From the NCBI RefSeq assembly GCF_900141815.1, contig NZ_FQYR01000002.1:659091-723090 (forward strand): a stretch of DNA of 64,000 nt, given 5' to 3'. The position numbers and the translations under genes were made by a program. Positions 36,556 to 46,778 of the stretch are shown in pieces. Under the pieces are notes generated by a model. That model searched no databases. It saw nothing but the letters and a program-made list of their open reading frames with translations, and was not told where the DNA came from. Numbering within the stretch: position 1 is the stretch's first letter; each line of letters opens with the position of its first letter. The stretch is from Rubritalea squalenifaciens DSM 18772 (GTDB lineage: Bacteria; Verrucomicrobiota; Verrucomicrobiia; Verrucomicrobiales; Akkermansiaceae).

Positions 36556-36872
36556 GTCTCCTTGGAATACTTTATAAAGTCAGTAAGGAAAATTGCTTAG
36601 TATTCCTAAAATGTTGGCTGGGTAAATAAGTTCATTTTTTATTGAACTATATAAGCCCTCTGGTGTCTTCACTGTATAGTGAAGCTGTGCATCATGGCTC
36701 GGTTTCTTGAACAATGTTCTTGTAAGGATCTCACGCTAAAGGTTTTTCTGCGAAATTTCGCGGATTCTGACCAAGGGCGGTAGCGTGCCGCAAAGATGGT
36801 GAAAGGCTTATGACAAAAATAGTTTTGCTTCAGGCTTGTCAAAAATCCGGTTAATCCTTAGCAAGCCGCCAA
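36556..36872 (+). promoter_or_regulatory. Leader of the polysaccharide operon
   Basis: This 317-bp gene-free stretch precedes the operon genes. It contains a hairpin CTTCACT/AGTGAAG (36667-36684), the palindrome GAACAATGTTC (36709-36719), the palindrome GCGAAATTTCGC (36750-36761) and the ops element (36776-36787). No convincing -35/-10 pair can be named, although the AT-rich TATATAAG near 36648 could contribute. The layout (hairpins, then ops, then genes) recalls enterobacterial JUMPstart leaders. Confidence 0.6.
36776..36787 (+). promoter_or_regulatory. ops (operon polarity suppressor) element
   Basis: The sequence GGCGGTAGCGTG is identical to the enterobacterial ops element, at which RNA polymerase pauses and recruits RfaH through the non-template strand. 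It lies on the coding strand, in a leader, upstream of a long polysaccharide operon and downstream of a NusG-paralog gene. The context makes chance unlikely, although a 12-bp match alone would not be decisive. Confidence 0.75.
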
Positions 36873-37118
36873 GTGAACACAAGATTAAAAGAATCCCGAC
36901 GCCGAAGTGTCCTGAAAGGTCTCACCTGGAGATGCTTGGCAACTGCGACAACTTACCTCATCGCGCTGCTGTGGACCGGAGAGGTGAGTACTGCGGGTAA
37001 AATTGCCTTTGCCGAGTTCTTTATCAAATTCGGGGTTTATTACTTGCATGAGAGGGCCTGGCAGTGGACTCCTCGCAGCAGCAAATCTGACGATTCGCAA
37101 GCCGAACAAGTAGCTTAG
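36873..37118 (+). CDS. DUF2061 membrane protein
   Basis: The 81-aa protein has two short membrane segments in the DUF2061 pattern: RSVLKGLTWRCLATATTYLI, then GKIAFAEFFIKFGVYYLHER with AWQW after it. Genes of this family often stand next to sulfate-activation genes, as here (cysC begins 6 bp after the stop). The function is unknown. The start is a GTG. Confidence 0.87.
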   Translation: MNTRLKESRRRSVLKGLTWRCLATATTYLIALLWTGEVSTAGKIAFAEFFIKFGVYYLHERAWQWTPRSSKSDDSQAEQVA

Positions 37119-37124
37119 TAAAAA

Positions 37125-37703
37125 GTGACTAACATCTATCCAGAATTCGAAAGGCAGATTCCCCGTCAGGGGAAAGAAGAGCTGCTGAAGCAAAAGGGGC
37201 AGGCGATCTGGCTCTACGGACTCTCCGGATCAGGCAAATCCACCATCGCCAATGCTCTCGAAAAGCTTCTTCATGAGCAAGGGAGGTACGTGGTCATGGT
37301 GGACGGTGATAACTTGCGCAGCGGCTTGAATGCCGGGCTGGGATTCACTGATGAAGACCGTGAGGAGAATATCCGCCGCGCCAGTGAGGTGGTGAAGCTG
37401 CTGGTGAACAATGGAGCCATTGTCCTGGTGACCTTGATTACCCCGCAGGAAAAATTCCGCGCGATGGCTCGCGAAATCGTCGGTACAGATGACCTCAAGG
37501 AAGTCTATGTGAAAGCATCATTCGAGGCGTGCCAGCAACGTGATGTCAAAGGCCTCTATGCTAAAGCCGCCGCTGGTGGCGTGAAAAATTTCTCCGGCAA
37601 AACCTCAAACTTTGAGGAGCCGGAAACCCCAGATCTTACGATCAATACAGAAGAGAGCAGTGTGGAAGAAAGCGTTGCCCAAGTTTTGAAACTTATCATT
37701 TAA
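37125..37703 (+). CDS. cysC: Adenylylsulfate (APS) kinase
   Basis: The 192-aa enzyme phosphorylates APS to PAPS, the sulfate donor for sulfotransferases. It has the P-loop GLSGSGKST (about residues 33-41), VMVDGDNLRSGLNAGLGF, DREENIRRASEV and the FEACQQRDVKGLYAKA lid region. It starts at a GTG. Its place at the head of a polysaccharide locus points to PAPS for sulfating the polymer rather than for cysteine synthesis. Confidence 0.95.
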   Translation: MTNIYPEFERQIPRQGKEELLKQKGQAIWLYGLSGSGKSTIANALEKLLHEQGRYVVMVDGDNLRSGLNAGLGFTDEDREENIRRASEVVKLLVNNGAIVLVTLITPQEKFRAMAREIVGTDDLKEVYVKASFEACQQRDVKGLYAKAAAGGVKNFSGKTSNFEEPETPDLTINTEESSVEESVAQVLKLII

Positions 37704-37708
37704 TTTAT

Positions 37709-38614
37709 ATGTCCAATTACATCATTGATCACTTAAAGCAGTTGGAGGCTGAGGCTATCTACGTGCTGCGTGAGACTGCAGCTCAGTTCGAGAATCCGGC
37801 ACTTCTATTCTCCGGAGGTAAGGACTCCATCGTTATGGCTCACTTGGCATACAAGGCCTTTCACCCAGCTAAGTTGCCTTTCCCGTTGGTGCACGTGGAC
37901 ACCGGCCATAACTTCCCGGAAACCATCGAGTATCGTGACCGCTTCGTTGAGAAGCTGGGTGCCCGTCTTGTAGTCGGTAGCGTTCAGAAGTCTATCGACG
38001 AGGGTAAGGTGAAGGAGGAGACTGGTCCAGATGCCAGCCGTAATGCGCTTCAGACAGTGACTCTTTTGGATACGATCGAGGAGAACGCTTATGACGCCTG
38101 CCTCGGTGGTGGTCGTCGTGATGAAGAGAAGGCCCGTGCGAAAGAGCGTTTCTTCTCCCACCGTGATGACTTCGGTCAGTGGGATCCGAAGAACCAGCGC
38201 CCAGAGCTTTGGAATCTTTTCAATGGTCGTAAGCTTCAGGGTGAGCACTTCCGTGTCTTCCCTCTCTCCAACTGGACAGAAATGGATATCTGGCAGTACA
38301 TCAAAGAGGAGGACATCGAGCTACCATGTCTCTACTTTGCGGCCGAACGTGAGTGCTTGGTTCGTAATAACACCATCCTAGCCATTTCCGAGTTCGTTCA
38401 GCCTCGTGAAGGTGAAGTGGTCGAGAAGAAGAGCATCCGTTTCAGAACGATGGGTGATGCGACTATCACTGGTGCAGTGGAGTCCACCGCGACTGACTAC
38501 GATGCGATCATCGAAGAAGTGGCTGCGGCCAGGCAGACCGAGCGTGGCAACCGTGCTGATGACAAGCGCTCTGAAACTTCCATGGAGGACAGAAAGAAGG
38601 AAGGCTACTTTTAA
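37709..38614 (+). CDS. cysD: Sulfate adenylyltransferase subunit 2
   Basis: The 301-aa protein is the small subunit of ATP sulfurylase, which forms APS from ATP and sulfate. It shows the PP-loop (LLFSGGKDSIVMAHLA), PLVHVDTGHNFPETIEYRD, GGRRDEEKARAKER and the C-terminal FRTMGDATITG. It follows cysC by 5 bp and precedes cysN, the usual partner. Confidence 0.96.
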   Translation: MSNYIIDHLKQLEAEAIYVLRETAAQFENPALLFSGGKDSIVMAHLAYKAFHPAKLPFPLVHVDTGHNFPETIEYRDRFVEKLGARLVVGSVQKSIDEGKVKEETGPDASRNALQTVTLLDTIEENAYDACLGGGRRDEEKARAKERFFSHRDDFGQWDPKNQRPELWNLFNGRKLQGEHFRVFPLSNWTEMDIWQYIKEEDIELPCLYFAAERECLVRNNTILAISEFVQPREGEVVEKKSIRFRTMGDATITGAVESTATDYDAIIEEVAAARQTERGNRADDKRSETSMEDRKKEGYF

Positions 38615-38670
38615 GAATTAGCCTCAGGCCAGGAAGACACTAGACCAGAAACAAGAACACAGACATTCTC

Positions 38671-39915
38671 ATGGATTTACTTAGATTTACAACCGCAGGT
38701 TCCGTTGACGACGGTAAGTCGACGCTTATCGGGCGCCTGCTTTACGATTCAAAATCAATTTTCGAAGACCAGCTCGAAGCGGTGGAGCAAAGCTCCAAGA
38801 AGCGTGGTGATGAAGAGGTGAACCTCGCCCTTCTGACCGACGGGTTGAAAGCCGAGCGTGAGCAAGGTATTACCATTGATGTAGCCTACCGCTACTTCGC
38901 AACTCCGAAGCGCAAGTTCATCATCGCAGATACTCCCGGTCACATCCAGTACACCCGTAACATGGTGACTGGTGCTTCGACTGCTGACCTCGCTATCATT
39001 CTTATCGACGCCCGTAAGGGTGTGATCGAGCAGACCAAGCGTCACTCCTTCATTGCTAACCTGCTGCGTATTCAACACGTCGTGGTTGCGGTGAACAAGA
39101 TGGACCTTGTTGATTACTCCGAAGAGCGTTTCAATGAAATTGTCGAGGAGTTTGAAGAGTTGGCAAGCCGTCTCGGTAACATCGTGAATATCAAGGCGAT
39201 TCCTATTTCCGCACTCCGTGGTGACAACGTGGTGGATACTTCTGAGAATACACCATGGTATCAGGGTGGTTCACTTCTCTACCATTTGGAGAATGTCTAT
39301 GTAGGTGGTGTTGAGAACCATGTGGAAGCCCGTTTCCCTGTTCAGTGGGTGATTCGCCCTCACTCCAACGAGTGGCATGACTTCCGTGGCTTCGCTGGAC
39401 GTGTTGCGGGTGGTGTCTTCAAGCCTGGTGATGAAGTCTTGGCGCTTCCATCCGGTTTTAAATCTACGGTTAAGAGCATTCACTCGGCTGACGGTGACTT
39501 GGCAGAGGCCTTTGCTCCTCAGTCCGTTTCCATTACCTTGGCTGATGAGATTGATATCTCTCGTGGTGATATGATCGTGAAGCCGAACAACCCTCCTCAC
39601 AGCACCCAGGATCTGGAAGCGATGGTTTGCTGGTTTGGTGACACTCCAATGGCGGCACGTGGTAAGTACATCATTCGTCACACCGAGCAGGAAACCAAGG
39701 CGATGGTTCAGTCCCTTGATTACCAGGTGGATGTGAATACCTTCCACAAGCTCGATGAGGTGGAGACTCTCAAGATGAACGACATCGGTAGAATCAAAGT
39801 TCGTACAGCTAAAGCTCTGCACGTGGATTCCTACAGTAAGAACCGTCACACCGGTTCCTTCATTCTGATCGATCCGCAGACGAATGCGACTGTTGCGGCC
39901 GGTATGATCATCTAA
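38671..39915 (+). CDS. cysN: Sulfate adenylyltransferase subunit 1 (GTPase)
   Basis: This 414-aa EF-Tu-like GTPase drives APS formation by CysD. G1 is GSVDDGKST (about residues 10-18), G3 [17 protein letters not shown] and G4 NKMD, followed by two beta-barrel domains. It is a stand-alone CysN without a fused APS kinase domain; cysC is separate upstream. A long minus-strand frame opposite it is a shadow. Confidence 0.96.
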   Translation: MDLLRFTTAGSVDDGKSTLIGRLLYDSKSIFEDQLEAVEQSSKKRGDEEVNLALLTDGLKAEREQGITIDVAYRYFATPKRKFIIADTPGHIQYTRNMVTGASTADLAIILIDARKGVIEQTKRHSFIANLLRIQHVVVAVNKMDLVDYSEERFNEIVEEFEELASRLGNIVNIKAIPISALRGDNVVDTSENTPWYQGGSLLYHLENVYVGGVENHVEARFPVQWVIRPHSNEWHDFRGFAGRVAGGVFKPGDEVLALPSGFKSTVKSIHSADGDLAEAFAPQSVSITLADEIDISRGDMIVKPNNPPHSTQDLEAMVCWFGDTPMAARGKYIIRHTEQETKAMVQSLDYQVDVNTFHKLDEVETLKMNDIGRIKVRTAKALHVDSYSKNRHTGSFILIDPQTNATVAAGMII

Positions 39916-39989
39916 TTTGATCATAGCGTCACATAAAAAGCCTGCATATCTCCTGTAGGCTTGCAGAACATGACCTTTTGTCCAAGATG

Positions 39990-40014
39990 ACGCCGCGCAT
40001 GACATGCGCGGCGT
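39990..40014 (+). other. Strong GC-rich hairpin between cysN and ugd
   Basis: ACGCCGCGCAT (39990-40000) pairs perfectly with ATGCGCGGCGT (40004-40014) around a GAC loop. There is no U-tract, so it is not a standard terminator. A weaker hairpin (AAGCCT/AGGCTT) lies at about 39938-39962. It could be a pause, processing or Rho-related site that the antiterminator must pass. Confidence 0.6.
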
Positions 40015-40047
40015 GAATCTTATCACGAATTTTAAAATACACCCATC

Positions 40048-41430
40048 ATGTTCAAACAAAAGATCTGTTGTATTGGAGCTGGTTATGTCGGCGGTCCTAC
40101 CATGGCGATGATCGCGGAGAAGTGTCCGCACATCCGCGTAGAAGTGGTCGACATTAACGAGAAGCGTATCGCGGCCTGGAATTCCGATACCCTCCCTGTC
40201 TATGAACCCGGTCTTCAAGAGATCGTGGAACGTAACCGCGGCAAGAATCTTTTCTTTGGTACTGGGGTGGAAGATGCCATTCGCGAAGCGGATATCATCT
40301 TCGTATCCGTAGGTACTCCTACGAAGACTTATGGCCACGGAGCTGGTCGTGCCGCAGATCTCTGCTACATCGAGTCTGCCGCTCGCATGATTGCCCGCTG
40401 TGCCAAAGGACCTAAGATCATCGTTGAGAAAAGTACGATCCCTGTGCGAACAGCCGAGGCGATCAAGACGATCCTTAAGGCCAACTCAGAAGAAGGCCAG
40501 TTCCAAGTGCTTTCCAACCCAGAATTCCTCGCGGAGGGCACTGCGATCGATGACCTGCTCGAGCCTGACAGAATTCTCATCGGGGGTGAGCACACCGAAG
40601 GTGGTCAAGCAGCTCTTCAGGTCCTGGTCGATGTCTACGCGAACTGGGTCCCTCGCGAGAGAATCCTCACCACCAATCTCTGGTCTTCCGAGCTCTCCAA
40701 GTTGGTAGCCAATGCTTTCCTTGCTCAGCGTATTTCCTCCATTAACTCTATTTCGGCTCTCTGCGAGCGCACTGAGGCTGATGTCGATGAGGTGGCCAGA
40801 GCGATTGGTGCCGATAGCCGTATCGGTCCAAAATTCCTCAAAGCTTCCGTTGGCTTTGGTGGTTCATGTTTCCAGAAGGATCTCTTGAATCTCGTCTATC
40901 TCTGTGAGCATTTCGGGTTGCCGGAAGTCGCTGAGTATTGGGATCAGGTCGTCAAAATCAATGACTGGCAGAAGAGTCGTTTTGCCCAGAACATCGTGCA
41001 AGCACTCTTCAACACGGTCATTGGTAAGAAGGTCGCTATTCTCGGATATGCCTTCAAGAAGGACACCAATGATACTCGTGAAGCGGCTGCCGGTTATGTC
41101 TGTCGTGATCTACTCGAGGAAGGTGCCCAGCTCAGTATCTATGACCCCCAGGTGAAACTGGAAGGTGTCACTCAGCATCTACTTTATCTGGGTGTTAGCC
41201 AGGAGACGATCGACAAGCAGGTGCATATTGCCGAATCCGCAGAAGAATCCACCAAGGAAGCTCACGCTGCGGCGATCTTGACCGAATGGGATGAATTCAA
41301 GACTTTGGATTGGGCGTCCATTTATCAGCAAATGTTGAAGCCAGCGTTGCTGTTCGACGGCCGTAATATTCTTCCAGTTGAGGAAACCAGAAAACTTGGC
41401 TTTGATTTCCGCCCGATCGGAAAGGGATAG
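40048..41430 (+). CDS. ugd: UDP-glucose 6-dehydrogenase
   Basis: The 460-aa enzyme oxidises UDP-glucose to UDP-glucuronate with NAD+. It shows [15 protein letters not shown] (NAD binding, about residues 10-24), [11 protein letters not shown], the catalytic Cys in [10 protein letters not shown] and the C-terminal [12 protein letters not shown]. It resembles the longer, animal-like branch of the family. It supplies UDP-GlcA both for the polymer and for the UDP-xylose synthase downstream. Confidence 0.95.
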   Translation: MFKQKICCIGAGYVGGPTMAMIAEKCPHIRVEVVDINEKRIAAWNSDTLPVYEPGLQEIVERNRGKNLFFGTGVEDAIREADIIFVSVGTPTKTYGHGAGRAADLCYIESAARMIARCAKGPKIIVEKSTIPVRTAEAIKTILKANSEEGQFQVLSNPEFLAEGTAIDDLLEPDRILIGGEHTEGGQAALQVLVDVYANWVPRERILTTNLWSSELSKLVANAFLAQRISSINSISALCERTEADVDEVARAIGADSRIGPKFLKASVGFGGSCFQKDLLNLVYLCEHFGLPEVAEYWDQVVKINDWQKSRFAQNIVQALFNTVIGKKVAILGYAFKKDTNDTREAAAGYVCRDLLEEGAQLSIYDPQVKLEGVTQHLLYLGVSQETIDKQVHIAESAEESTKEAHAAAILTEWDEFKTLDWASIYQQMLKPALLFDGRNILPVEETRKLGFDFRPIGKG

Positions 41431-41469
41431 TTTCCACGACTCCCTGATGGAAGGGAGACCATTTTAGGT

Positions 41470-42474
41470 ATGCTAGATTCAGTAAACACACTTGTAGTAG
41501 GCGGAGCAGGATACATTGGTAGTCACTGTGTTCGTCAGCTACAGGCGGCTGGTCATCATCCAGTTGTTCTAGACAATCTCTGCTATGGGCACCGTGAAGC
41601 GGTCGCCTCTTCGGTTCCTTTTTATCAGGCAGATTTGGGTGATTTCGAAACGGTCTGTAAGATCCTGCAGGATGAAAAAATTGAGCTGGTGATGCACTTT
41701 GCAGCCTTCACGGCTGTGGGGGAATCAGTGGTCGACCCTCTGAAATACTACGATAACAACGTAGCCAAGACGATCTCCCTCTTCCGTGCAATGGAAGCCA
41801 GCGGAGTCAGTCGTTTCGTATTCTCTTCCACGGCAGCTGTCTATGGTGAGCCGGATGAATGCCCGATCGTCGAGACGGCGGCCAAGAAACCGATCAATCC
41901 CTACGGCCAGAGTAAACTCGATATTGAGAATGTACTGAGTTGGATGTGTAAGTCCAAGGGCTGGTCTGCTTCGGTATTTCGTTACTTCAATGCTGCTGGA
42001 GCTGCTGAGGACGGCAGAATTGGCGAGGATCATACGCCGGAAAACCATCTGATTCCACTGGCTATCAAAGCGGCGCAAGGGCTCAGACCAGCGCTGAAAG
42101 TCTTTGGGGATGATTACCCGACAGAGGATGGCACTTGCCTCAGAGACTACGTCCATGTGGATGACATTTCTCGTGCGCACATTGCGGTGTTTGAACGTCT
42201 CATGGAGCCGGGCAATTTCCTGGAGTACAACCTCGGCACAGGAACTCCATCATCGGTGAAGCAGGTGATCGATACGGTCAGCAAAGTCAGTGGGCTTGAG
42301 GTTCCATATGAAATGGCCGCCCGCAGAGAAGGTGACCCTGCTGTACTCTACGCAAACAGCTTAAAGGTGCAGAGCGAACTGGGCTGGCAGCCTCAAGTCA
42401 ATGACCTGGAAAGCATTATTGCCAGTGCCTGGAAATGGCATCAATCTCATCCGCAAGGTTTTACCCCGTCCTAG
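41470..42474 (+). CDS. galE: UDP-glucose 4-epimerase
   Basis: This 334-aa extended short-chain dehydrogenase has GGAGYIGSHCVRQL (NAD-binding, residues 10-23), SSTAAVYGEPDECP and the catalytic Tyr-x3-Lys (YGQSK). The C-terminal part is GalE-like (NLGTGTPSSVKQVIDTV, EGDPAVLYAN). It interconverts UDP-glucose and UDP-galactose. It is in the same run as ugd, 39 bp downstream. Confidence 0.93.
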   Translation: MLDSVNTLVVGGAGYIGSHCVRQLQAAGHHPVVLDNLCYGHREAVASSVPFYQADLGDFETVCKILQDEKIELVMHFAAFTAVGESVVDPLKYYDNNVAKTISLFRAMEASGVSRFVFSSTAAVYGEPDECPIVETAAKKPINPYGQSKLDIENVLSWMCKSKGWSASVFRYFNAAGAAEDGRIGEDHTPENHLIPLAIKAAQGLRPALKVFGDDYPTEDGTCLRDYVHVDDISRAHIAVFERLMEPGNFLEYNLGTGTPSSVKQVIDTVSKVSGLEVPYEMAARREGDPAVLYANSLKVQSELGWQPQVNDLESIIASAWKWHQSHPQGFTPS

Positions 42475-42529
42475 GTTTCATGGTTATTGGCACCCAGTGC
42501 CATGATTCCGAAACAAATCACTTTATATC

Positions 42530-43636
42530 ATGGAGTTTATCGATCTGAAATCGCAGCAGGCACTGATCCGTGCTGATTTGGAAAAGCGCATCATGGCTGT
42601 TTTGGACCATGGTCGCTACATCATGGGGCCTGAACTCGAAGAAATGGAGCAATGCCTCGCCGACTACACTGGTGCAAAGCATTGTATCGGCGTAGCCAGT
42701 GGTACAGACTCACTCTTGATCGCGCTGATGGCGCTAGGAATCGGTCCAGGTGATGAGGTGATCACGGTGCCTTACACCTGGATTTCAACCGCGGAGATGA
42801 TTGCTCTTGCCGGTGCCACTCCAGTCTTTGTGGATATCCAGGAGGATACCTGGAATATGGATCCAACCCTTCTGGAGGCTGCAATCACGGAAAAAACCAA
42901 GGCCATTATGCCTGTGGGTATTTACGGCCAAACAGCAGATATGACCGCGATCAATGCGATTGCGGCGAAATACAATCTACCAGTGATCGAGGATGCTGCT
43001 CAGTCATTCGGAGCCACACATCACGGTTCTCAATCCTGTAATCTGGCTACGATCGGGAGCACCTCGTTTTTCCCGTCCAAGCCTCTCGGTTGCTATGGTG
43101 ATGGAGGAGCCCTCTTCACCAATGATGATGAACTGGCTGACCTGATGAAGCAGATCAGGGTGCACGGCCAGAAAGAGAAGCATCATCATCCTGTACTAGG
43201 TGTCAATGGACGACTCGATTCTATCCAGGCGGCAGTCGTTCTCTCCAAGATGAGTCTGTTTGATGCCGAGGTCGCAAAGCGTCAGGAAGTAGCTGACAAG
43301 TACAGCCAGGCCATCAGCCAGTCAGATTTTGTGAAGGGCGGACTACAGTTACCTCAAGTGGCAGATGGCAATACCTCAGTCTGGGCACAATACACCATGC
43401 TCTCTCCAGATCGCGATGCTCTGCATGAGAGACTGCAGGCTGCAGGGGTTCCAGCCGTTAGTTATTATGCTGTTCCCCTTCACCTTCAGCCAGTCTTTGC
43501 TGGACTTGGCCACAAAGCTGGAGACTTCCCAGTTACTGAGCGGGTAGCCAGCCAAGGGATCAGCCTGCCGATGAATCCTTATCTCAAGGACGAGGAAATC
43601 GACCAGGTGGTCGCCGCCTTTGATGCTCAGGCATAA
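42530..43636 (+). CDS. DegT/DnrJ/EryC1/StrS-family sugar aminotransferase
   Basis: The 368-aa protein is a PLP-dependent sugar aminotransferase. It shows [33 protein letters not shown] and the PLP-lysine motif [15 protein letters not shown]. It is closest to WbpE/WlbC-type enzymes, which aminate 3-keto UDP-sugars. Matching 3-dehydrogenase and acetyltransferase genes are not in this window, so the aminosugar made cannot be named. Confidence 0.92.
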   Translation: MEFIDLKSQQALIRADLEKRIMAVLDHGRYIMGPELEEMEQCLADYTGAKHCIGVASGTDSLLIALMALGIGPGDEVITVPYTWISTAEMIALAGATPVFVDIQEDTWNMDPTLLEAAITEKTKAIMPVGIYGQTADMTAINAIAAKYNLPVIEDAAQSFGATHHGSQSCNLATIGSTSFFPSKPLGCYGDGGALFTNDDELADLMKQIRVHGQKEKHHHPVLGVNGRLDSIQAAVVLSKMSLFDAEVAKRQEVADKYSQAISQSDFVKGGLQLPQVADGNTSVWAQYTMLSPDRDALHERLQAAGVPAVSYYAVPLHLQPVFAGLGHKAGDFPVTERVASQGISLPMNPYLKDEEIDQVVAAFDAQA

Positions 43637-43674
43637 GCACTAGACGAAAATCCAATAGAAAAACCATTTCAAGC

Positions 43675-44607
43675 ATGCGTGTACTAGTAACAGGAGGAGC
43701 AGGATTCCTCGGATCCCATCTTTGTGACCGACTGATCGAACAGGGTCATGAGGTGATCTGTATGGATAACTATTTTACTGGCAGTAAGAGCAATGTCGCT
43801 CATCTGTTTGGGAATCCGAATTTCGAGCTGCTGAGGCATGATGTGATCGACCCCTTCAAAGTGGAAGTGGATCAGATCTACAACTTGGCCTGCCCGGCTT
43901 CACCACCTCATTACCAGCACAACCCGATCAAAACGACCAAGACCTCGGTCATGGGCGCCATCAACAGTCTGGGCTTGGCGAAACGTGTAGGGGCTCGTGT
44001 CTTCCAAGCTTCCACCTCGGAAGTCTACGGTGATCCTGAAGTTCACCCTCAGCCCGAAAGCTACTGGGGCAAGGTGAACCCGATTGGGATCCGCTCATGT
44101 TATGATGAAGGCAAGCGTGTGGCCGAGACTTTGTTCTTCGACTACCACCGCCAGAATAACGTGGATATCCGTATTGTCCGTATTTTCAATACCTACGGTC
44201 CTCGTATGAATCCTGATGACGGACGTGTGGTGTCTAACTTTATTGTTCAAGCATTGCGTGGGCAGGATATCACGATCTATGGTGATGGCACACAGACCAG
44301 ATCATTCTGCTACGTTGACGATCTTATCGAGGGCTTCCTGCGCCTGATGAATAAGGATGAGGTAGTTGGCCCCATCAATATTGGTAATCCCGGTGAGTTC
44401 ACCATGCTCGAACTTGCTGAAAAAGTGATCGCCAAAGTAGGTGGTAAAACCAAGCTGAGCTTTCACCCACTTCCCGGGGATGATCCTAAACAGCGCAAGC
44501 CGGACATTACCCTGGCTCAAAAGCATCTCGACTGGCAGCCAACCGTCAGTCTGGACGAAGGCCTCGACCGCACGATCGAATATTTTCGTAACACGATTAA
44601 TGTTTAG
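43675..44607 (+). CDS. UDP-glucuronate decarboxylase (UDP-xylose synthase)
   Basis: The 310-aa protein shows [14 protein letters not shown] (residues 7-20), the UXS-specific [26 protein letters not shown], the catalytic region STSEVYGDP and YDEGKR, and a conserved [13 protein letters not shown]. It decarboxylates UDP-GlcA to UDP-xylose with NAD+. With ugd upstream, the pathway UDP-Glc to UDP-GlcA to UDP-Xyl is complete. Confidence 0.95.
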   Translation: MRVLVTGGAGFLGSHLCDRLIEQGHEVICMDNYFTGSKSNVAHLFGNPNFELLRHDVIDPFKVEVDQIYNLACPASPPHYQHNPIKTTKTSVMGAINSLGLAKRVGARVFQASTSEVYGDPEVHPQPESYWGKVNPIGIRSCYDEGKRVAETLFFDYHRQNNVDIRIVRIFNTYGPRMNPDDGRVVSNFIVQALRGQDITIYGDGTQTRSFCYVDDLIEGFLRLMNKDEVVGPINIGNPGEFTMLELAEKVIAKVGGKTKLSFHPLPGDDPKQRKPDITLAQKHLDWQPTVSLDEGLDRTIEYFRNTINV

Positions 44608-44650
44608 AGTTTTAGACTCTAAACCTGAATACACATTTTATTAGTACCCC

Positions 44651-45766
44651 ATGAAAAAAGCACTTATTACTGGCGTCACAGGACAAGACGGATCCTACTT
44701 GGCAGAGTTCCTTCTTGAGAAAGGTTATGAAGTTCACGGCATCAAGCGTCGTGCATCCCTGTTCAATACCGACCGCATCGATCACATTTATCAGGATCCT
44801 CATATCGAACATCAGCGGTTTCACCTCCATTACGGAGATCTCTCAGATTCCTCAAACCTGATCCGAATCGTTAAGGAAGTTGAGCCAGACGAAATCTACA
44901 ATCTCGGAGCTCAATCCCACGTGGCCGTCTCTTTTGAGGCTCCTGAGTATACAGCGGATGTGGATGCCCTGGGCACCCTTCGCCTCTTGGAAGCGATCCG
45001 TTTCCTTGGTCTTGAGAAGAAGACTCGTTTTTACCAAGCCTCTACTTCAGAGCTATACGGTTTGGTGCAAGAGATTCCACAAAAGGAAACTACACCGTTC
45101 CACCCGCGTTCCCCATATGCGGTAGCGAAGATGTACGCCTACTGGATCACGGTAAACTATCGTGAGTCCTATGGTATCTACGCCTGTAACGGTATTCTGT
45201 TTAACCACGAATCACCACGACGTGGTGAGACCTTTGTGACCCGTAAGATTACCCGTGCTATCGCTAATATCTCACAAGGCCTCGAGTCTTGTCTCTACCT
45301 GGGGAATATGGATGCGCTGCGTGACTGGGGTCATGCCAAGGATTATGTCCGCATGCAGTGGATGATGCTGCAGCAGGAGCAACCCGAAGATTTCGTGATC
45401 GCCACAGGTAAGCAGATTTCCGTGCGTGAATTTGTCCAGATGTCAGCCCGTGAAGCGGGTATCGAACTAGAGTTCTCTGGTGAAGGTGTCGATGAGATTG
45501 CCACAGTGAAGTCAGTGAATACAGACATCGCCCCAGAAGTGAAGGTGGGTGATGTAATCGTGAGGGTTGACCCACGTTACTTCCGTCCCGCCGAAGTGGA
45601 AACCCTACTAGGTGACCCGGCCAAGGCGAAAGAGATATTGGGATGGGTACCGGAGATTACCGTGGAAGAAATGTGCTCTGAGATGGTGGCTTATGATGTG
45701 GATCAGGCTAGAAGGCACGCCCTGCTCAAGGCTCACGGCCATGAGATTTCCGTAGCTGTCGAGTAG
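44651..45766 (+). CDS. gmd: GDP-mannose 4,6-dehydratase
   Basis: The 371-aa enzyme is the first step to GDP-L-fucose. It shows [44 protein letters not shown], the active-site [10 protein letters not shown] and [16 protein letters not shown]. It is full length and adjacent to fcl, the next enzyme. Confidence 0.97.
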   Translation: MKKALITGVTGQDGSYLAEFLLEKGYEVHGIKRRASLFNTDRIDHIYQDPHIEHQRFHLHYGDLSDSSNLIRIVKEVEPDEIYNLGAQSHVAVSFEAPEYTADVDALGTLRLLEAIRFLGLEKKTRFYQASTSELYGLVQEIPQKETTPFHPRSPYAVAKMYAYWITVNYRESYGIYACNGILFNHESPRRGETFVTRKITRAIANISQGLESCLYLGNMDALRDWGHAKDYVRMQWMMLQQEQPEDFVIATGKQISVREFVQMSAREAGIELEFSGEGVDEIATVKSVNTDIAPEVKVGDVIVRVDPRYFRPAEVETLLGDPAKAKEILGWVPEITVEEMCSEMVAYDVDQARRHALLKAHGHEISVAVE

Positions 45767-45798
45767 TCCAGGCTCTTCAATACTCATTGATACTTTCT

Positions 45799-46755
45799 AT
45801 GTTAGACTCATCACAGTCGAAACTACTTGTTCTGGGCGCTACTGGCATGGTCGGGTCCGCTCTGATCCGCCACGCTGAGAATGCTGGTTATGCGGAGGTT
45901 CTCAAGCCTTCGAGCAAGGAATTGGATCTATGCAGCCAAGCGGAGACGCATGCCTACCTGGCTGATCACAAGCCAGATCAGGTGATCGTGGCGGCTGCCA
46001 AGGTAGGTGGTATCCATGCGAACAACACCTATCCGGCGGATTTCATTTATAAAAATCTGATGATCGCCTCGAATGCGATCGAGGGGGCCTATCTGGCTGG
46101 CGTCAAGCAGCTGCTGTTTTTGGGGAGCTCCTGTATCTACCCGAAGTTTGCTCCACAGCCGATGCCGGAGTCATGTTTGCTCACCAGCGAACTGGAGCCG
46201 ACCAATGAAGCTTATGCGATTGCCAAAATCGCCGGACTCAAGCTTTGCCAATACTATCGCAAGCAGCACGGGGTACTGTTCCATTCCGCGATGCCCACTA
46301 ATCTCTACGGCCCAGGTGACAACTATCACCCTGAGAACTCCCACGTCATTCCAGGGATGCTCCGCCGCTTTCATGAAGCCAAGGAATCAGGAGCTGAGTC
46401 AGTGACTATCTGGGGAACAGGGACTCCTCGCAGAGAATTTCTCTATGTGGATGATCTCGCAGATGCCTGCTTCCACATTATGCAGCAAGAGACTCCACCG
46501 GATTGGGTCAACTGTGGTTACGGCGATGATGTTTCTATCCAAGAGCTGGCCAAAGCGGTGGCTGAAGCAGTTGGTTTCAATGGAGAAATTCTCAATGATA
46601 CCAGCAAGCCTGACGGTACACCGCGCAAGCTTATGGATAACACGCTGCTCCGAGAGCTGGGATGGAAACCATCCGTGGATCTCAAGCAGGGCTTGGCTCT
46701 TGCCTACGAGGACTTCAGGGCCTCTCTGGATGATGACAGCGTGAGAGCTGTCTGA
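45799..46755 (+). CDS. fcl: GDP-L-fucose synthase
   Basis: The 318-aa epimerase/reductase converts GDP-4-keto-6-deoxymannose to GDP-L-fucose. It shows [49 protein letters not shown] and the catalytic YAIAK, then [19 protein letters not shown] prefer the ATG at 45799 to the in-frame start at 45787, which has no support. It follows gmd by 32 bp. Confidence 0.95.
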   Translation: MLDSSQSKLLVLGATGMVGSALIRHAENAGYAEVLKPSSKELDLCSQAETHAYLADHKPDQVIVAAAKVGGIHANNTYPADFIYKNLMIASNAIEGAYLAGVKQLLFLGSSCIYPKFAPQPMPESCLLTSELEPTNEAYAIAKIAGLKLCQYYRKQHGVLFHSAMPTNLYGPGDNYHPENSHVIPGMLRRFHEAKESGAESVTIWGTGTPRREFLYVDDLADACFHIMQQETPPDWVNCGYGDDVSIQELAKAVAEAVGFNGEILNDTSKPDGTPRKLMDNTLLRELGWKPSVDLKQGLALAYEDFRASLDDDSVRAV

Positions 46756-46778
46756 TTCTCTCTCCTGATTTAGCAGGA

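Noticed and set aside
36589-36660. Sigma-70 promoter in the polysaccharide leader
   Set aside because: Candidate hexamers (TTGCTT, TAAAAT, TATATA) do not have acceptable spacing, so no promoter is named.
39271-40338. 355-aa minus-strand frame opposite cysN and ugd
   Set aside because: It is a long shadow frame running over two clearly coding genes, with no recognisable motif.
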